The notes under the pieces are model-generated. The model had not been told where the DNA came from. It saw nothing but the letters and a program-made list of their open reading frames with translations, and ran no database searches. Shown here in pieces: positions 1-11,649 of a DNA stretch of 64,000 nucleotides (positions within the stretch are counted from its first letter, which is position 1; the number at the start of each line of letters is the position of its first letter). A program made the translations under genes and the position numbers. The DNA is from Pieris napi (taxonomy: Eukaryota > Arthropoda > Insecta > Lepidoptera > Pieridae): positions 6,200,001-6,264,000 of the forward strand of contig NC_062239.1 of NCBI RefSeq assembly GCF_905475465.1, written 5' to 3'.

Positions 1-1800
1 ATTACATTAAATACACCGCGCCAGCTGTCTACTCTCCATCCGTCTTACGAATTTTCGATCAGGTCACGTGTCCTGACGCGAGTTTAACATTTTTTACCCA
101 TTCCAAAAAATGTGTACAATGCCGCTAAAGAAGTTTTCCCTTGAAAAAATTGTTATTCACTTGAGAAATTTAAATTATAGGTTTTAGGAAAAAACCACTA
201 GGAAATTGTTAACGAACAATTAAAGTAAATTAAAAAAAAAATATATGAAAAACTGAAATTCCAAATAATTTTAATAAAGTTTTTTCTATAGGTATTCATT
301 TAGAGAGATCCTAATCATAAGGATATAAATTTTATGTTGCGTTCATAGTTTAGCTTCAGCCTCAAGTCTCCACGTTGTGCTATATCAAGCTGATTTCGAT
401 TGCCCCCTATGAGTGGGCCCCACATTGGGAAACGCTAACCTAAGAAAAATAGTCTTAATCTAATACAACTGTCAAAATTTCATTTCCTATACAATTATCG
501 TGTAAATAATATTATAGCTTGTAACATATTATGTATATAAATTGGATACCCAAGAAAATGACTAACATAATGCACATGCAATAAGTCATAGTACAAGACG
601 AAAGCATCACGTGCTCAAATATTGATGTTCCGTCGCAAGAACCTAATTCCAAGTGTAATAAGGGACTGTAATGCTGCGCTCATTTCGCTTGGCACTCGTA
701 TTTGTCCACGTCTACTGTGATTGACGCACGTACACTATTATATGTGTGCTGTTTCGTGGGACTTTGATATATAATTATTATAATGAGTAATGGATGAGCG
801 ATGAACGTTTAGTTTACAACAACACGAAACTACCAAAATTTTGCAACTTTTATTACACTTGCAAATTTAAGTTAATTGTTAAAGTTTTAAGGAAAACAGG
901 CTGGTTAAGTGGTGTACCGCAAAGAGAGCGCGTTGTTGTCCTATTGAGACTATTTTCTTTTGTCTAAATCGAATCTATAGGCAGCGTTGTTTTGCGACAA
1001 AAAGTAAATTATCTGTACAGTTTAATCTGTGTCTGTGATTATAGGGCGTAATTTTTCTTTAAATATAAAAACAGCGTTTGTTTTACCTGTTTATATGCCT
1101 AAGTATAAAAAACTAAGATATATAAAATGTATATATCTGCATGATTGTTCGTCATTACGTTGAATTATTTGGAGTGTGAATAATCTTGGAATTGTGCGTC
1201 CCACATACGAGGGGTCATCTCGAAATGTGTTTTGCATTATGTGTGTTCGTTTAATATGTGCGAACACTTTGATTTATTTAGAACTCGTTTGATTATAACG
1301 GGACAGCAGGTCACGTGATTTCACGAGGTTCACGTGATAGTACGTGGAACGTCGCTAGACGAAAATAATTAAGATAGGTGTAAATAAGAAGGATAACCCG
1401 ATTATAAACAAAGAAAAAATAACAGATCGAAACTGGGCAAAAAGAGCATCGAAATTAGTACAACCGTTCACGTAAAACAATGAACCAATTAATGTCTAGC
1501 ATCCGAAGGGGAGAAGTAATAAAAAGAACAATCCCTCGGGAAACGGTAAAGATTTTAGCGCGAGGGGAACGATACTTTGTTGGGATGTTTTTAAATTTAA
1601 TGCGACAAGCAGACTTTTTTGTATTAACTTTAGCCTCTGCAACGAAGGAGAAATTTTAAAAGTACAAAATTTTCTGCTGCTATTTATTTCAGGATTCTAG
1701 TTTGTTTGTGTGTGTACATGTATGTCATCATTTAATCACAAACATATAAATATATGATATTTTGTGTACTTCGTTATACCAAAAATTAAGCTCTTTAAAT
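1..1800. other. AT-rich unique sequence, no gene seen
   Basis: I see no coding exon, RNA gene or recognisable repeat here. The stretch is mostly A/T runs with GC-richer patches. Its one notable property is four CACGTG hexamers (65-70, 608-613, 1312-1317, 1331-1336), annotated separately. Confidence 0.6.
1311..1337. promoter_or_regulatory. Paired TCACGTGA E-box/M-box sites
   Basis: Two identical palindromes TCACGTGA lie at 1311-1318 and 1330-1337, 19 bp apart start to start. CACGTG is the established core site of bHLH and bHLH-ZIP factors (Myc/Max, MITF/TFE, Clock/Cycle), and the flanking T and A match the TFE/MITF type. Two more CACGTG sites occur upstream in the same 1.3 kb. That the sites are bound is inference; no promoter or exon was recognised beside them. 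Confidence 0.3.
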
Positions 1801-1807
1801 ATATAGC

Positions 1808-1895
1808 CAGCCAGCCTTTGAGATTTGGTACGCTCTTTTCATGAAGGACCCTAAGTCGAATTGGTTCGGAAATACTTCAGTGGGCAGCTGTACAA
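1808..1895 (-). mobile_element. LINE-B C-terminal fragment
   Basis: This short remnant of the LINE-B family reads on the minus strand as the segment around FPNQFDLGSFKKRAYQFLKG, with mutations. Its plus-strand hallmark is ggaccctaagtcgaattgg, which recurs in about ten other places in the window. Both ends are truncated. Confidence 0.7.
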
Positions 1896-2040
1896 TATAA
1901 TTAGATTAGTTGGTTTTGATTAAGTTAAAGATAAACTTTGTTAAAGGAAATGTATTAATACCTAGGTCGATGTCAGAGAAAAGGTCTTTAGAAATGACAA
2001 GATCCGCAACACTACTGGTTATATTAAAAATTACTATTTT

Positions 2041-2320
2041 GAGCAGTGTTGGCCGAGTTTAGCGTGCGACACTCATCCCTGAGGTCGTAGGATCGAGCCC
2101 CGGCTGTGCACCAATGGACTTTCTATGTGCGCATTTAACATTCGCTCGAACTGTGAGGAAACCGGCTTGACTTAGACCCAAAAAGGAGACGGCGCGTGTC
2201 AGGTACAAGAGGCTGATCACCTACTTGCCTATTAGATTTACAAATGATCATGGAACAGAATCATAAATCTGATGTCCAGACCTAAAAAAATTGTAGCGCC
2301 ACTGATTTATTTTATTTTTA
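2041..2320 (+). mobile_element. SINE-A, tRNA-derived SINE, near full length
   Basis: The 5' head has RNA polymerase III promoter-like boxes: an A-box-like segment at about 2049-2060 and a B-box-like aggatcgagcccc at about 2088-2100. The tRNA-like head is followed by a tRNA-unrelated body (ggctgatcacctacttgcc) and a 3' end gtagcgccactgattta running into a T/A-rich tail. About fifteen other copies share this layout. It is non-coding and would depend on a partner LINE for movement. Confidence 0.85.
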
Positions 2321-2868
2321 AAGTTATATTCTGTGATCTCTCTCCATAAATTTTTTTAACACGCTAAGATATAATTTCGCATGACAATTGTGTTTTTTAT
2401 TAAAAAGCCTTTAACTTTTAGAAACACGTAAATGAACCATACATAGTTTTCATTAAGAGATCTTTATAATAAAATATAATTTACACATTTAAACTATTCA
2501 TAATATTTTTCGTTTAATGATTGTATAAATGACATCTTACAACCTTAACAGATCTTAATTGTGATCCACTTATTCAAACAATTGATAAATTAAGACGTCC
2601 CCTACTTGTTGAAAGATCTCCGGGGATTGCGAAAAAAATGGGGAGACGTTTTTTGCCCCGGGCGTCTGTGACAGATTAACAGGTAATTCCCCTAAATTGA
2701 TATTTTCCGAGTTTTTCCACTTGAAATATTGTTCGTCACCGCTTATTGGATCAGAGGGAAATCTTCGACGTCAGTTGCGTTACAAATTGTTTTGTGGGTA
2801 GGGATAAATAGAATAAAAAGTTAACATGCGGGTATTTACAATTAGATTCTAACAGTGTTAAACATTTT

Positions 2869-2965
2869 TCATAGGATAGGCAAACGAGTCTACAGGATGC
2901 CAAAAAGGCCAGTTATCACGGCCCATGGTCACCCATTTAGTAGGTAAGTTGCCGGCCTTTATCGA
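2869..2965 (-). mobile_element. LINE-B 3' end fragment
   Basis: This diverged fragment corresponds to the end of the LINE-B ORF (gcccatgg...ccggccttt on the plus strand). It is truncated at both ends. Confidence 0.55.
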
Positions 2966-3164
2966 GGACTTCATCTCATAACTAAATAGGCACATGCATT
3001 TTCGCACGATCTCAAATCGATCGAATAAAAATTTAAATATGAAGTAAAATTACTATCTTAAAAATCTAAAAAAAAACTCGGACAGTTTCAAAAATAGTAT
3101 TACAAGATGAAATGGCATTAATTTATAATATTACAATATTAAAAGATTTGCATTTTTATGTTTG

Positions 3165-3281
3165 TATCTCTCTCTTCAGTCGATAGCTCATGTGTTTCCA
3201 GCGGTTTCTGTTCACCTCCTCTCTTTTAGCAGTGTATAGTTTTAAGGACGATGAGTCTTTTACTTGATCGGTCCATCTGTT
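3165..3281 (-). pseudogene. LINE reverse-transcriptase C-terminal fragment
   Basis: The minus strand reads without a stop through RWTDQVKDSSSLKLY and then REEVNRNRWKHM. These are the hallmark W-D-x-x-K and N-R-x-x-W motifs of the region after the reverse-transcriptase domain in many non-LTR retrotransposons. The fragment is about 39 codons long, with no upstream RT or endonuclease. It is a dead 5'-truncated copy of a family different from LINE-B. Confidence 0.65.
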
Positions 3282-3433
3282 TTATGTTTGTATCGAATAC
3301 ATTTAAATACTTATAAGGAATAATAATAATATCATTATAATGCTACATTATCCCTGGGTAATATAGTATATTATATATTTATTTTTAAGATAAAATAATT
3401 TATTTCTTTAATTAGTTTCTAAAATAAGCAGGA

Positions 3434-3600
3434 CAGCCCTGCGATTCTGTAACTCACTTTTCGAACTCGCACAGCGGTTTTCGCAGCGGCGGTCGCGCTC
3501 AAATCAGTCGTGAAGCAGTCATTTTACGATTTGGCATTCTGATAAACAAAACTACAAGCTCCCTCCTATTCGAAAAGTGAGTTACAGAATCGCAAGGCTG
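3434..3600. mobile_element. MITE with ~30-bp terminal inverted repeats (family P, copy 1)
   Basis: The ends are near-perfect inverted repeats, starting cagccctgcgattctgtaac on the left and matching the complement of the right end. The element is about 167 bp and has no ORF. A second copy lies at 52231-52421. The repeated structure and length indicate a non-autonomous DNA transposon; I could not fix the superfamily or a clear target-site duplication. Confidence 0.7.
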
Positions 3601-3604
3601 GTCT

Positions 3605-5535
3605 GCAATAAACATATAAGACGAACTTGAAAAATTTAAACTTTTTTCGTAATTTAGTACTAACCACATGGCATATATATCCATGGTCCTGAGATAATCA
3701 TTTTTATTATCAACGTAACACACAAACTACCTTTCAAACAATGAAAGAAATATTAAAAAATATTCTGTTAGTTGGAATAGTTGGGTAAAAGATTACTTAT
3801 AATGCTTATATAAGCAGTGAACAAATTTAGTTCAAGCAAATGAAGAGCCTGAAGGTACCTTTTAACACTAAAAAAACATAATTAAACTTTTAGAAAGAGT
3901 ATTGGTAAAGCAGACAGGGCCTTGCGTGGGCGCAACAAATTTTTTATAGGATTTTAGCCTTTATTGCCTTGCATTAATATGAGATTTTGCATATCAATTA
4001 CTTGTAATCTAGAGCACAATGCAAATGGTGTCATTTGCGCTTACCTAATTAGAATATAACAATACTTTTAAATTTGAAATAATATTCGTTTAATAATATA
4101 AGATGAAAGTACGTAATGTTTAGGAAGGAATTATGTGTCAAGTTTCTGTTTATCTGTAAATATTTTAATGAAGTTACGTTTTCGTGTTTACTTAATTTTG
4201 TGTTACTTTTCTTTTATTAAGTTTTTCGTTTTGGTTTAGATTATTTCATAGATACATTGTACGAAATTGTATGATAGTATTAGTTCCCGAAGTCACGAAC
4301 TGTTTTTGAAGGTAAGATTTTCCGCAAAATACGAGTAGATACAAAACCCTAGATACAATTTATGTTTATCTTATTAAATATATATTTGATTACTGATGAT
4401 AAACATGTTACAGGGCGTTTTTATTACAAAATATTCAATAAAGGTCATAATTATCCTAAGGGCAGAATAATAAAATCTTATAGTTAGATCTTCAGGCGAC
4501 AGTGAGATCTTAATTGATCGTAATTATATAAATAAAGGTCAAATTCAAGTGGTTTAAAACAATTACGAAATTAAAGTATACGTTCCAATAAAACTTAATT
4601 AGGGAAATATAAATCGAAATATAATTACAAGTCGTTCTATGGAATCTTGCACTATTTGAACAAAATCAACTACTTGCTTGCTTACTTCTATGGTGTTAGG
4701 TTAATATTAACAGATTTACTGTTCACAGACAATATGAAGTGTGTAGAGGTGTGTGAGTGCTCTACACATTCACAGTCTTCATTTGGTCTGCTTGCAGGTA
4801 CAAATTCTAGGCTTTTTGGAGTTGTGGACGCAGTGGGATAGTTGAGTATATGTCATATGATATATCACTGAGAACCTAAAAAGTGCTGAGACATACGGCA
4901 AAGCTTTTGTTTCTAGTGTGGGGAGGTGAAACAATGTGTCAAAATTGGTCCTTCATAAAAACGCAACTGGATGTGAGAGCTATTTCCACTTTCATAGACG
5001 GTGAACACTGAACATGTGAAACGTAGTCGCTTAATTAAGTTAGTTAAAACAATTTGCATTAATTAGTATCTTGCTTGACGCAGTAGTGACTACGGATAAG
5101 TCGACAAGATGACATGTCGAAATCGTATAAACTTTTGACAAGCGCGTGTCGAAGCTTGAAAGCGCAGAAATATTTGTCCAGGATATCGGATTTTCACATT
5201 AAAATTATCTATTAAATTACCATTTATTTTGAATTGTTTTTATTTTGGTCCGTTTTAGAGATTTTGGGTCATTTAATAATCAAAAACTAGTCCTGAGATA
5301 GGATTTAAAGGGCAGCCAATCATAAACCAATATTAATTTACGTTTTTCCCGCGCCACTAACGACCTCTGTCGGTAGCTGTGACCTCAAAGCTTCGATTAA
5401 TCACAAACACCATTGGGTACGATTAGATTGAATATAATTCTAAAGATAAAATAGTAAATTTACAAAACCAACAATTAATTTATTTATATTTTAGAGTATG
5501 GAGAGATCGAAATAAGACAAAAGTATCGTCAACCC
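3605..5535. other. AT-rich sequence with nothing recognised
   Basis: I recognise no exon, RNA gene or characterised repeat. The small ORFs in this stretch have low-complexity, AT-driven composition. It is either unique intergenic or intronic DNA, or repeats too diverged to recognise by eye. Confidence 0.5.
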
Positions 5536-5537
5536 TT

Positions 5538-5935
5538 CTATTTTATTTTCCTCTATGGCACGGAAACATGGCCCGATAGAAAACAAATAGCTGACGCATT
5601 CGAAGTGTGGTGTTACGTATAATGGGCTGTCATAGGACCTCTCAATTCTAATGGACCTGCATATTACTAAGAGGCTTTCAAGCTATTGTCTCCAGAGAGA
5701 GAATACTGCAAATATGGCCACATTGCCCGGAAAACTTATAATGAAACTAAGTTATAAAAAATGGAAGGAAAGTGACCAAGGGACGCAGCCCAACACGATG
5801 GCCTGAAGAGGTATGAGAAATCTAGGCACTGAGGTTTCTGACGCCGTTCATCTAGCTGAAGAACGTCAGAGATGGAAGCAGCGGTGCTGTAATGGCACAA
5901 CGGGGTCAGCAGCATCACACTAAGCTCGCTTAGAA
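5538..5935 (+). pseudogene. LINE reverse-transcriptase C-terminal pseudogene
   Basis: Several plus-strand frames carry consecutive pieces of a non-LTR retrotransposon ORF: FLYGTETWPDRKQIADAFEV, then ITKRLSSYCLQRE, then GRKVTKGRSPTRWPEEV, then VHLAEERQRWKQRC. The order matches the post-RT region of LINE pol proteins (LYG-ETW, FEMWCYRR-like, GR-P-RW, AE-R-RW). Frames change at least twice and stops interrupt it, so it is a decayed 3' fragment. No 5' domains are present. Confidence 0.75.
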
Positions 5936-5939
5936 AGTG

Positions 5940-6930
5940 ATTGGAGGAAGAGGATATTATCTAGGTTACTTTGTAACACTTCTTACCAACCCTGGTATTT
6001 GAAAAGAATTGTTTTAAATTATTATAAGAAAATTGCTATAGATATAAGATATTTTAAAACATTTTCATTTTATTTTATTAATAAAAGCTTGACAACGCTT
6101 GGCATACTGATACATCGGTACAATAAAAATAAAATACAATTTTCAATGTCACAAGCACTTAAAGGAAAACATAGCATACAATTGATAATAAAAAGAAATT
6201 AAACAAAACAGTAATATAATTTATATAAACGGATTTCGATAAAATGAATAAAACAAATAAATTTAATCGATTTTAAAGTATGAGGGGAGCAGCTATGGAT
6301 ATCCAGACCCAACTCGTTGAACAGAATGCTCAGTCTGGACATCGAGTTTTGGCCAAAACGCGTTCTCCGGAAAAGAGAACTAGATGTATACATAACAAAC
6401 ACGAAGAGAAAAAATACATTGATTCATAAATTATAAAACTAAAGGAAAATTGATTTCAAAGTGTGAGGAAAGCAACTTTACTTAACTTTATTTGGATAAT
6501 ATTATCACATTAGACTCTTTTAATAAAATCATGTTTAAATGTTAATTAAATCTATTTTAAGATTATTTTAAAGTTTCAATTTACAGTTTACCATGTATAG
6601 TAAAAATTGGATTTTTATAACAAATTCTGGCACCTGTCAAGTTTATTACCCCATCGGTATATTGTCATCTCTTCTGGGAAGTGATTATGGTGTGTAAACC
6701 CACCGGACGGCTGTAACGAGGTAGCTAATGAGATATTTACGATATCGTTATGCCGTAAAGCCTTATTGTCGCTGTAAACCTGAGACAGACGGGCTAATTA
6801 GGATACTGTTTTATCGGATTGAAATACGTAAGATTTTGATTCTTTTATAATATGAATCATCTGATTGCGTGGTACTTTTCTGCATCCACCACATTTGATT
6901 GACATTCAAAAATGTATATTTTATTTTTCT
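5940..6930. other. AT-rich sequence, no gene recognised
   Basis: Short overlapping ORFs on both strands (6.0-6.4 kb) show no family motif. No repeat from the other families is visible here. Confidence 0.45.
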
Positions 6931-6934
6931 GAAA

Positions 6935-7210
6935 TTTTTTTTTGTGTAGTAGGTAGAAAGCAAACTGGCAGGAGGCTCACGAGTGATACCGCCGCCCATG
7001 GACACTTACATTACCAGAAGGCTCGCAAATGCGTTGCCGGCCTTTTAAGAATTGGTATGCTCTTGTCATGAAGGACCCTAAGTCAAATTGGTTTGGAAAT
7101 ACTAAGTGGGCAGCTGGTTCAACAAAGTGGTGGTGCTGGGCAAAAACTGCCTTAAGAAACTCTCAGTTGTGGAGTTAAACGTAAACTATCAATAAAGCTT
7201 TTTATAAATT
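6935..7210 (-). mobile_element. LINE-B ORF C-terminal fragment
   Basis: This is a longer LINE-B copy. On the minus strand it gives pieces of LRQFLP, FPNQFDLGSFKKRAYQFLKG and VHGRRYH separated by frameshifts, the usual C-terminus of a CR1/Jockey-like pol protein. It runs directly toward a LINE-C fragment at 7285-7425. Confidence 0.75.
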
Positions 7211-7284
7211 TGACCAATACTTAAATCCTAATCCTAGGCATTGATTTGCTCCAGTTCAAACAATTTGTACCGACTCAATACTTG

Positions 7285-7425
7285 GCGATTAAAAAGAGTG
7301 GCGGAAAGTTTCTTGCCAGTTCTTCTTACCCGCTCTACGCCCTTAACGGTAGTAAATATAAATTTACAATTAATTTAACTTCTTTTTTACGTTCAAAAGT
7401 GTACTTGTTTACCTATTGATCATTT
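7285..7425 (+). mobile_element. LINE-C 3'-UTR fragment
   Basis: The stretch gattaaaaagagtggcggaa followed by gccagttcttctta and ctctacgccctt matches the better preserved LINE-C 3' end at 39345-39726. Only the middle of the 3' region is kept; the TTTGAA tail is absent. Confidence 0.65.
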
Positions 7426-7845
7426 GACATTGATCCAAAATAGTATCAAAGTGAAAATTATATATCTAAACAAAGAATAGGTAGAAATAAAGTTAGTCAA
7501 ACCACTAGTTAAAACGTTTAATTAAATCCTACCCTTATGTCATTGTGGCGAAGTGACAGGCGCCTCGGGCATCGGGGTTTGATGCCTGTCACCTGCAATG
7601 CACATGTAAATTAGGCATTAGCCGAAATTAATTCAAACCAGTTTGTATGAAACTCCTTAAGTATTTTTTAAACGGTCAGCGACTAAACTTGTGTTTGTGT
7701 ATTACCGCTTTTATGTAATGGTGAAATAGTACATGGTGTTAATCGGTCATCACTTGTTTTATTAGAAGAGGGACTAGTACGTAATTAGCTGGTTATGAAA
7801 CTGAAACTAAGTATACACAAAATAAAAAAATAAATCAATAGTTAA

Positions 7846-8134
7846 ACAAAATAAAAAAATAAATCAATGGCGCTACAACCTCTTTAGGTCTGGGCCTCAC
7901 ATTTCTGAATCTGTTTCATGATCATTTTAAAATCTAATAAGCAAGTCGGTGATCAGCCTCCTGTGCCTGACACACGCTGTCGACATTTTGGGCCTAAGAC
8001 ATGTCGGTTTCCTCACGATGTTTTCCTTCACCGTACAAGCAAATGTTCAAGGCGCATTGAAAGTCCATTGGTGCACAGCCGGGGATCGAACCTACGACCT
8101 CAGGGATGAGAGTCACACGCTGAAGCAACGGCTC
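7846..8134 (-). mobile_element. SINE-A, near full length
   Basis: The reverse-complement copy of SINE-A has its 3' tail at 7846 and its tRNA-like head near 8134. The minus-strand B-box (complement of ggggatcgaacc, about 8081) is well kept. Just outside the tail, the 22-bp string around 7817-7838 is repeated at 7846-7867, a small local duplication that includes tail sequence. Confidence 0.85.
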
Positions 8135-8469
8135 TATACGTCGTTGTTTGTAAGGTAACCAAATATTACCCTTGAATTTAACTTAAGATAATAAAAGGCT
8201 ACTTTTATATTCGACTCGTTAATTTTACACCAAAATTGAACCATTTTAAAACGCTCTGGGTGGCGCAACCAAAACCGCACCATTTATTGAGGGTTTTAAA
8301 TAACTCGATACATTATGTAAACACACTGAAAATAGCCCCCTCACGTCGCGTTGACAATAACATTCTGTTTGCGCGTTTATTATCGATGCCATAAAACGCC
8401 GCGTTTATTGGTGCAGTGTGGGTGGTCCTTGGGGGAAAAACAGAAGCATGTTTTCACTTTTAACCACTT

Positions 8470-8545
8470 TTATATACTAAGCCTCTTCGGCTTAGTCGTT
8501 AACGCATAGACGAGATCTTGGATTTGATTCCAAGCGGCACATCGA
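8470..8545. repeat. tRNA-like fragment with hairpin, uncertain
   Basis: A short stem (ctaagcc...ggcttag, 8478-8496) is followed by a B-box-like gatttgattcc. The arrangement is tRNA/SINE-like but does not fold as a complete tRNA. It may be the head of another SINE. Confidence 0.2.
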
Positions 8546-8715
8546 TACCTATATGAAACATGCCCTTTGGTTACGATACTCCAAGTATATGATACTAGAC
8601 GAACTCCATTCATGTACATAGTTCTTTATATATACACATATGTATATTTAAGTGGTCATTTTAAATTCTTCTTGCAGTAGAGTAACTTGCAAAGGGAAAT
8701 AACTTCACGAACACT

Positions 8716-8743
<28 letters not shown>
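8716..8743. repeat. (TA)14 microsatellite
   Basis: A pure TA dinucleotide run of 28 bp. Confidence 0.95.
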
Positions 8744-8747
<4 letters not shown>

Positions 8748-8992
8748 CTATACTTATCTGAACACGTATAATTTTATTTTATTTTTCTTTTAGCCAAGGT
8801 CAGGTTTCTCTCTTACTCAAAAAAGCGATCATCCTAATTTCTGAATAGATGACGTCCTTGGAAAGTAGAGAAACAAGACATTGAAGTAACATTGAGTCAT
8901 CTAAGCAAATAAAATCACATCTAGTTCAAGACACAGAGAGAAATTAATAGCATAGAAATACTTTATTCGACAATTATGGTAGAACTTATATA

Positions 8993-9072
8993 AGTGTAGG
9001 AGATCACCCGTTCCTGACACACTAGATTTTCGGTTTAAATCTACTGGTTTCCTAACGATGTTTTCTGTGTTT
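8993..9072 (-). mobile_element. SINE-A internal fragment
   Basis: The middle of SINE-A in reverse orientation (ggagatcacccgttcctgac ... ggtttcctaacgatgttttc) is recognisable; head and tail are missing. It abuts the LINE-B copy that starts near 9078. Confidence 0.6.
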
Positions 9073-9077
9073 TTTTG

Positions 9078-9365
9078 CTGGCCTTTTAAGAATTGTTGCA
9101 TTGAAGACCAATTGATTCGGTGATAGTTTAGTGGGTAGCTGGTTCCACATTGGTGGTGCGCGGCAAAAACTGCCTTAAAAGACGCTTAGTTGTGAAACGA
9201 CGGACGTCGAGGTGATACGGGTGGTATTCCCTATTCAGCTGATGTTGAAACTCAGTTGCAGGTATTAATCCGAACAACTCCTCTGAACATTGTCAATGGT
9301 AAATGCTGTATTAGATGCAGAGAGATCCCACAACTCTACGGATCATACAGCTCGGAAAGTGTTCT
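9078..9365 (-). pseudogene. LINE-B ORF C-terminal pseudogene
   Basis: This is one of the two most informative LINE-B copies. One minus-strand frame reads CSEELFGLIPATEF, then EYHPYHLDVRRFTTKRLLR and QFLPRT, before shifting frame into a degraded MWNQLP segment. This is the typical end of a CR1/Jockey-like reverse-transcriptase ORF (C-S-E-E-L-F, H-H-L-D, F-L-P-R-T, W-N-L-P). An internal stop and a frameshift show it is dead. Confidence 0.8.
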
Positions 9366-9752
9366 AGTTTGGGGGGTGTTTGAACACGTGCCTTGGATGA
9401 GCAAACATCAGTGATAGATCTCGCAATACTCCACCGAAACAGAAATTCTTGGACCTGAGTCTAGGGTAAATTCTTCTACAGTATAGAGACATACATGACA
9501 AGTTTACGCATGTCATCTTGACAAATGACAATTCAACGCTCTCCAATAACACTTGACAGATAATACATTGTTTACTCTATGATGCCCACGTTTGTAGCAA
9601 TGTACCCATCGTGGGTGGTCGATCAATATCAGTTAATTAAACTATTTGGGAACAGATGGATTAAAAGCAGATGTTAACAAAACCTTCATTGGTAAGACGA
9701 AAACTCCTTCGTTATAACGTAACATTTATAGATTATTGATTGGCCCCGACTG

Positions 9753-9873
9753 TTTATTTATTTATTTACACTGCGTTACCTATACAAAAACATACATATA
9801 AAAAAGCAGGTTACATAAGTTATCAGGCAAGCGGCCTTATCGCTAACAAGCGATGTCTTCCAGGCAACCCTAG
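9753..9873 (-). mobile_element. LINE-J 3' end
   Basis: Reverse copy of a recurrent 3' end. On the minus strand the order is ggttgcctgg, a hairpin ATCGCT-TGTT-AGCGAT (9839-9854), aaggccgc, and an AAATAAATAAA-type tail at 9753. The tail and the recurrence indicate a non-LTR retrotransposon 3' end. Confidence 0.7.
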
Positions 9874-10127
9874 TATGAAACATTAAAAAAAACACATGCA
9901 GAGGGTAAAGTACAAGAAGTGCGTAATTAACATAAAACAACACTAAAATTAAAATAAAGTAAAATCTAAAAGAAATATATTAATAATAAACAAAAATTTA
10001 AGAGCATTTACAGTTATGCAAATAAAAGAAAAAGGAATGAATTTCTATATTTTATAGACATAGGTATATAATTTTTAATACTGGGAACAATAAACATAGT
10101 CCTTCATGTTAAGAGTGTAGCAATTCT

Positions 10128-10255
10128 TTAAAGGCATTTGCGGGCCCCTTCTGGCAGTATGAGTCCAGGAGCGGCGATATCACTGTCACTTTCAGGTGAA
10201 CCGACTGTGACCGATTCACGGTCAGCCTCCTGTCCGTATGCCGCCAGTTATATGA
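10128..10255 (+). mobile_element. LINE-B 3' end, diverged
   Basis: The plus strand carries gcatttgcgggccc, the gcggcgatatcact block and gcctcctgtccgt, matching the end of LINE-B. A roughly 40-bp insertion containing an inverted accgatt motif separates the last two blocks. Confidence 0.55.
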
Positions 10256-10329
10256 AGAAAAATATAGTTACAATTGCCGAATCCGGCGTTGGAACCCGAA
10301 ACCTTCTGAACGATACTTAAATTTTTATT

Positions 10330-11040
10330 TCAGTATTATCTTAGGTGTACTAACTTAAAGGCGAGTTAAATGTTATGTTAAGGACAAAATTTTTGTTTAA
10401 AAACATGCCAAAAATTACATCATTTTTCAAGCAATTTCAATACATTGTCACTAACAAACCATAACAAGGTGATTACTCCACAAGTTAATAAAAGAGTACA
10501 ATAATAATGTTAATTTTGTCCCGCCCACAGTTGACGGCACTTAGCGACACGCGAGCGACGATAACATCGCTTAAACTCGTGTGAAGTGCCTTTATCACAC
10601 CATCGTCGTATTTTGACATTTACCTTACTCCATATTAGATCGAACATAATTTTTAATTAAATTTAATTTGATTACACACGAATTCTTGATTAGGTTTTCA
10701 GGACTTTTCCTGTAAATCAGGCGTGGGAGATGTCATTTTAGTGACTTTTATTAGATTTTGTAGTAAGATAACGCTCAGTAGGATGTTTTAGCGGGGATTG
10801 AATCAAGACCTATAGGTTACTGGCCTTTAAGAACTAAGCCTACTAAACTGATCTTTAAAAATCATTGATTGGTCATTTAATTAAGTTATAAGAACTTATT
10901 ATTACAAACGCAATTGGAAAAGAACATAAAGTCTACCGTCAAAGCCTACCTTAAAGCCTTCAAAAGCTATATTCACGTAGAAATATTAAAAAAATATCAA
11001 ATAAAGATCTATTACAGTTGTTATCAACATTTCAAACCTT
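10330..11040. other. No gene recognised
   Basis: The stretch is AT-rich, with a GC-richer unique patch at about 10518-10620 (cgcccacagttgacggcact and following). I see no repeat family or exon signal. Confidence 0.4.
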
Positions 11041-11104
11041 ACATTACGTTGCGTCTGAATTTCCCGCCCACGAAGGTATCACGCGAAGCCTTCACTTTGT
11101 ATAC

Positions 11105-11152
11105 AACTTCCGGCGGCGCTCTACTTCCGCTGACGTCACTGACCGGAAGTGT
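11105..11152. promoter_or_regulatory. CRE/ETS motif cluster
   Basis: A full palindromic CRE, TGACGTCA (11131-11138), is flanked by an ETS-type ACCGGAAGT (11142-11150) and, on the other strand, CTTCCGG (11107-11113) and ACTTCCG (11123-11129). ETS and CREB/ATF sites side by side are a known arrangement in housekeeping-type promoters. The patch is GC-rich against AT-rich flanks. No supported transcript starts here, so promoter function is inference. Confidence 0.35.
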
Positions 11153-11419
11153 GCCGTTCCAGCCTTATGTCACCTTAAGTACCTGTTGTGATTACGTGAA
11201 ATTTATTACTTTCGTGCAACAAATTGTTGTAATTATATACCTCTAACGGCTTAAGGCAGAGTTCGTTAACTATTTCTATGATAAACCTAATAAAACAATA
11301 TTTTTATAAGTGAAGCTTCTAAAGTAGAGGTTACTAATTCATTGATTAATACTTCTTCTCTATCTCCCTTTCAATCTCTACTGTATAAACATTACCTGCC
11401 CATATAGTATCCCTAACTA

Positions 11420-11560
11420 TCCGTAACTAATCTTAAATTATCGTGATACATGTGTCCTTTTTTATTATTGTCCCTTTCACCGTGTACATATGTTTAGATT
11501 GCTTTGCTTTGATTCATTCGTTTTGTCTAAGTTAGTTTATGTCCTACGAATCTAATTTCT
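11420..11560 (+). mobile_element. LINE-J upstream 3'-UTR fragment, weak
   Basis: The segment gtaactaatcttaaattatc followed by gtgatacatgtgtcc matches the sequence preceding the LINE-J 3' end in copies near 16.5 kb, 32.0 kb and 60.9 kb. The hairpin and tail are missing. Confidence 0.45.
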
Positions 11561-11649
11561 TTTTTTACTTTACATCACTCGCATCTTATTTGTTATTTTA
11601 TCCCAACTATTATAAATCTAATTTATTACTCATATAAAACAATAAAATA

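Noticed and set aside
2041..2110. tRNA genes at SINE-A heads
   Set aside because: The same head occurs in many copies with a shared non-tRNA body; A and B boxes are present but no cloverleaf is complete.
10914..11246. 110-codon plus-strand ORF as a gene
   Set aside because: It starts at a TTG, its composition follows local AT content, and the GC-rich part is the CRE/ETS patch. No domain or splice context is seen.
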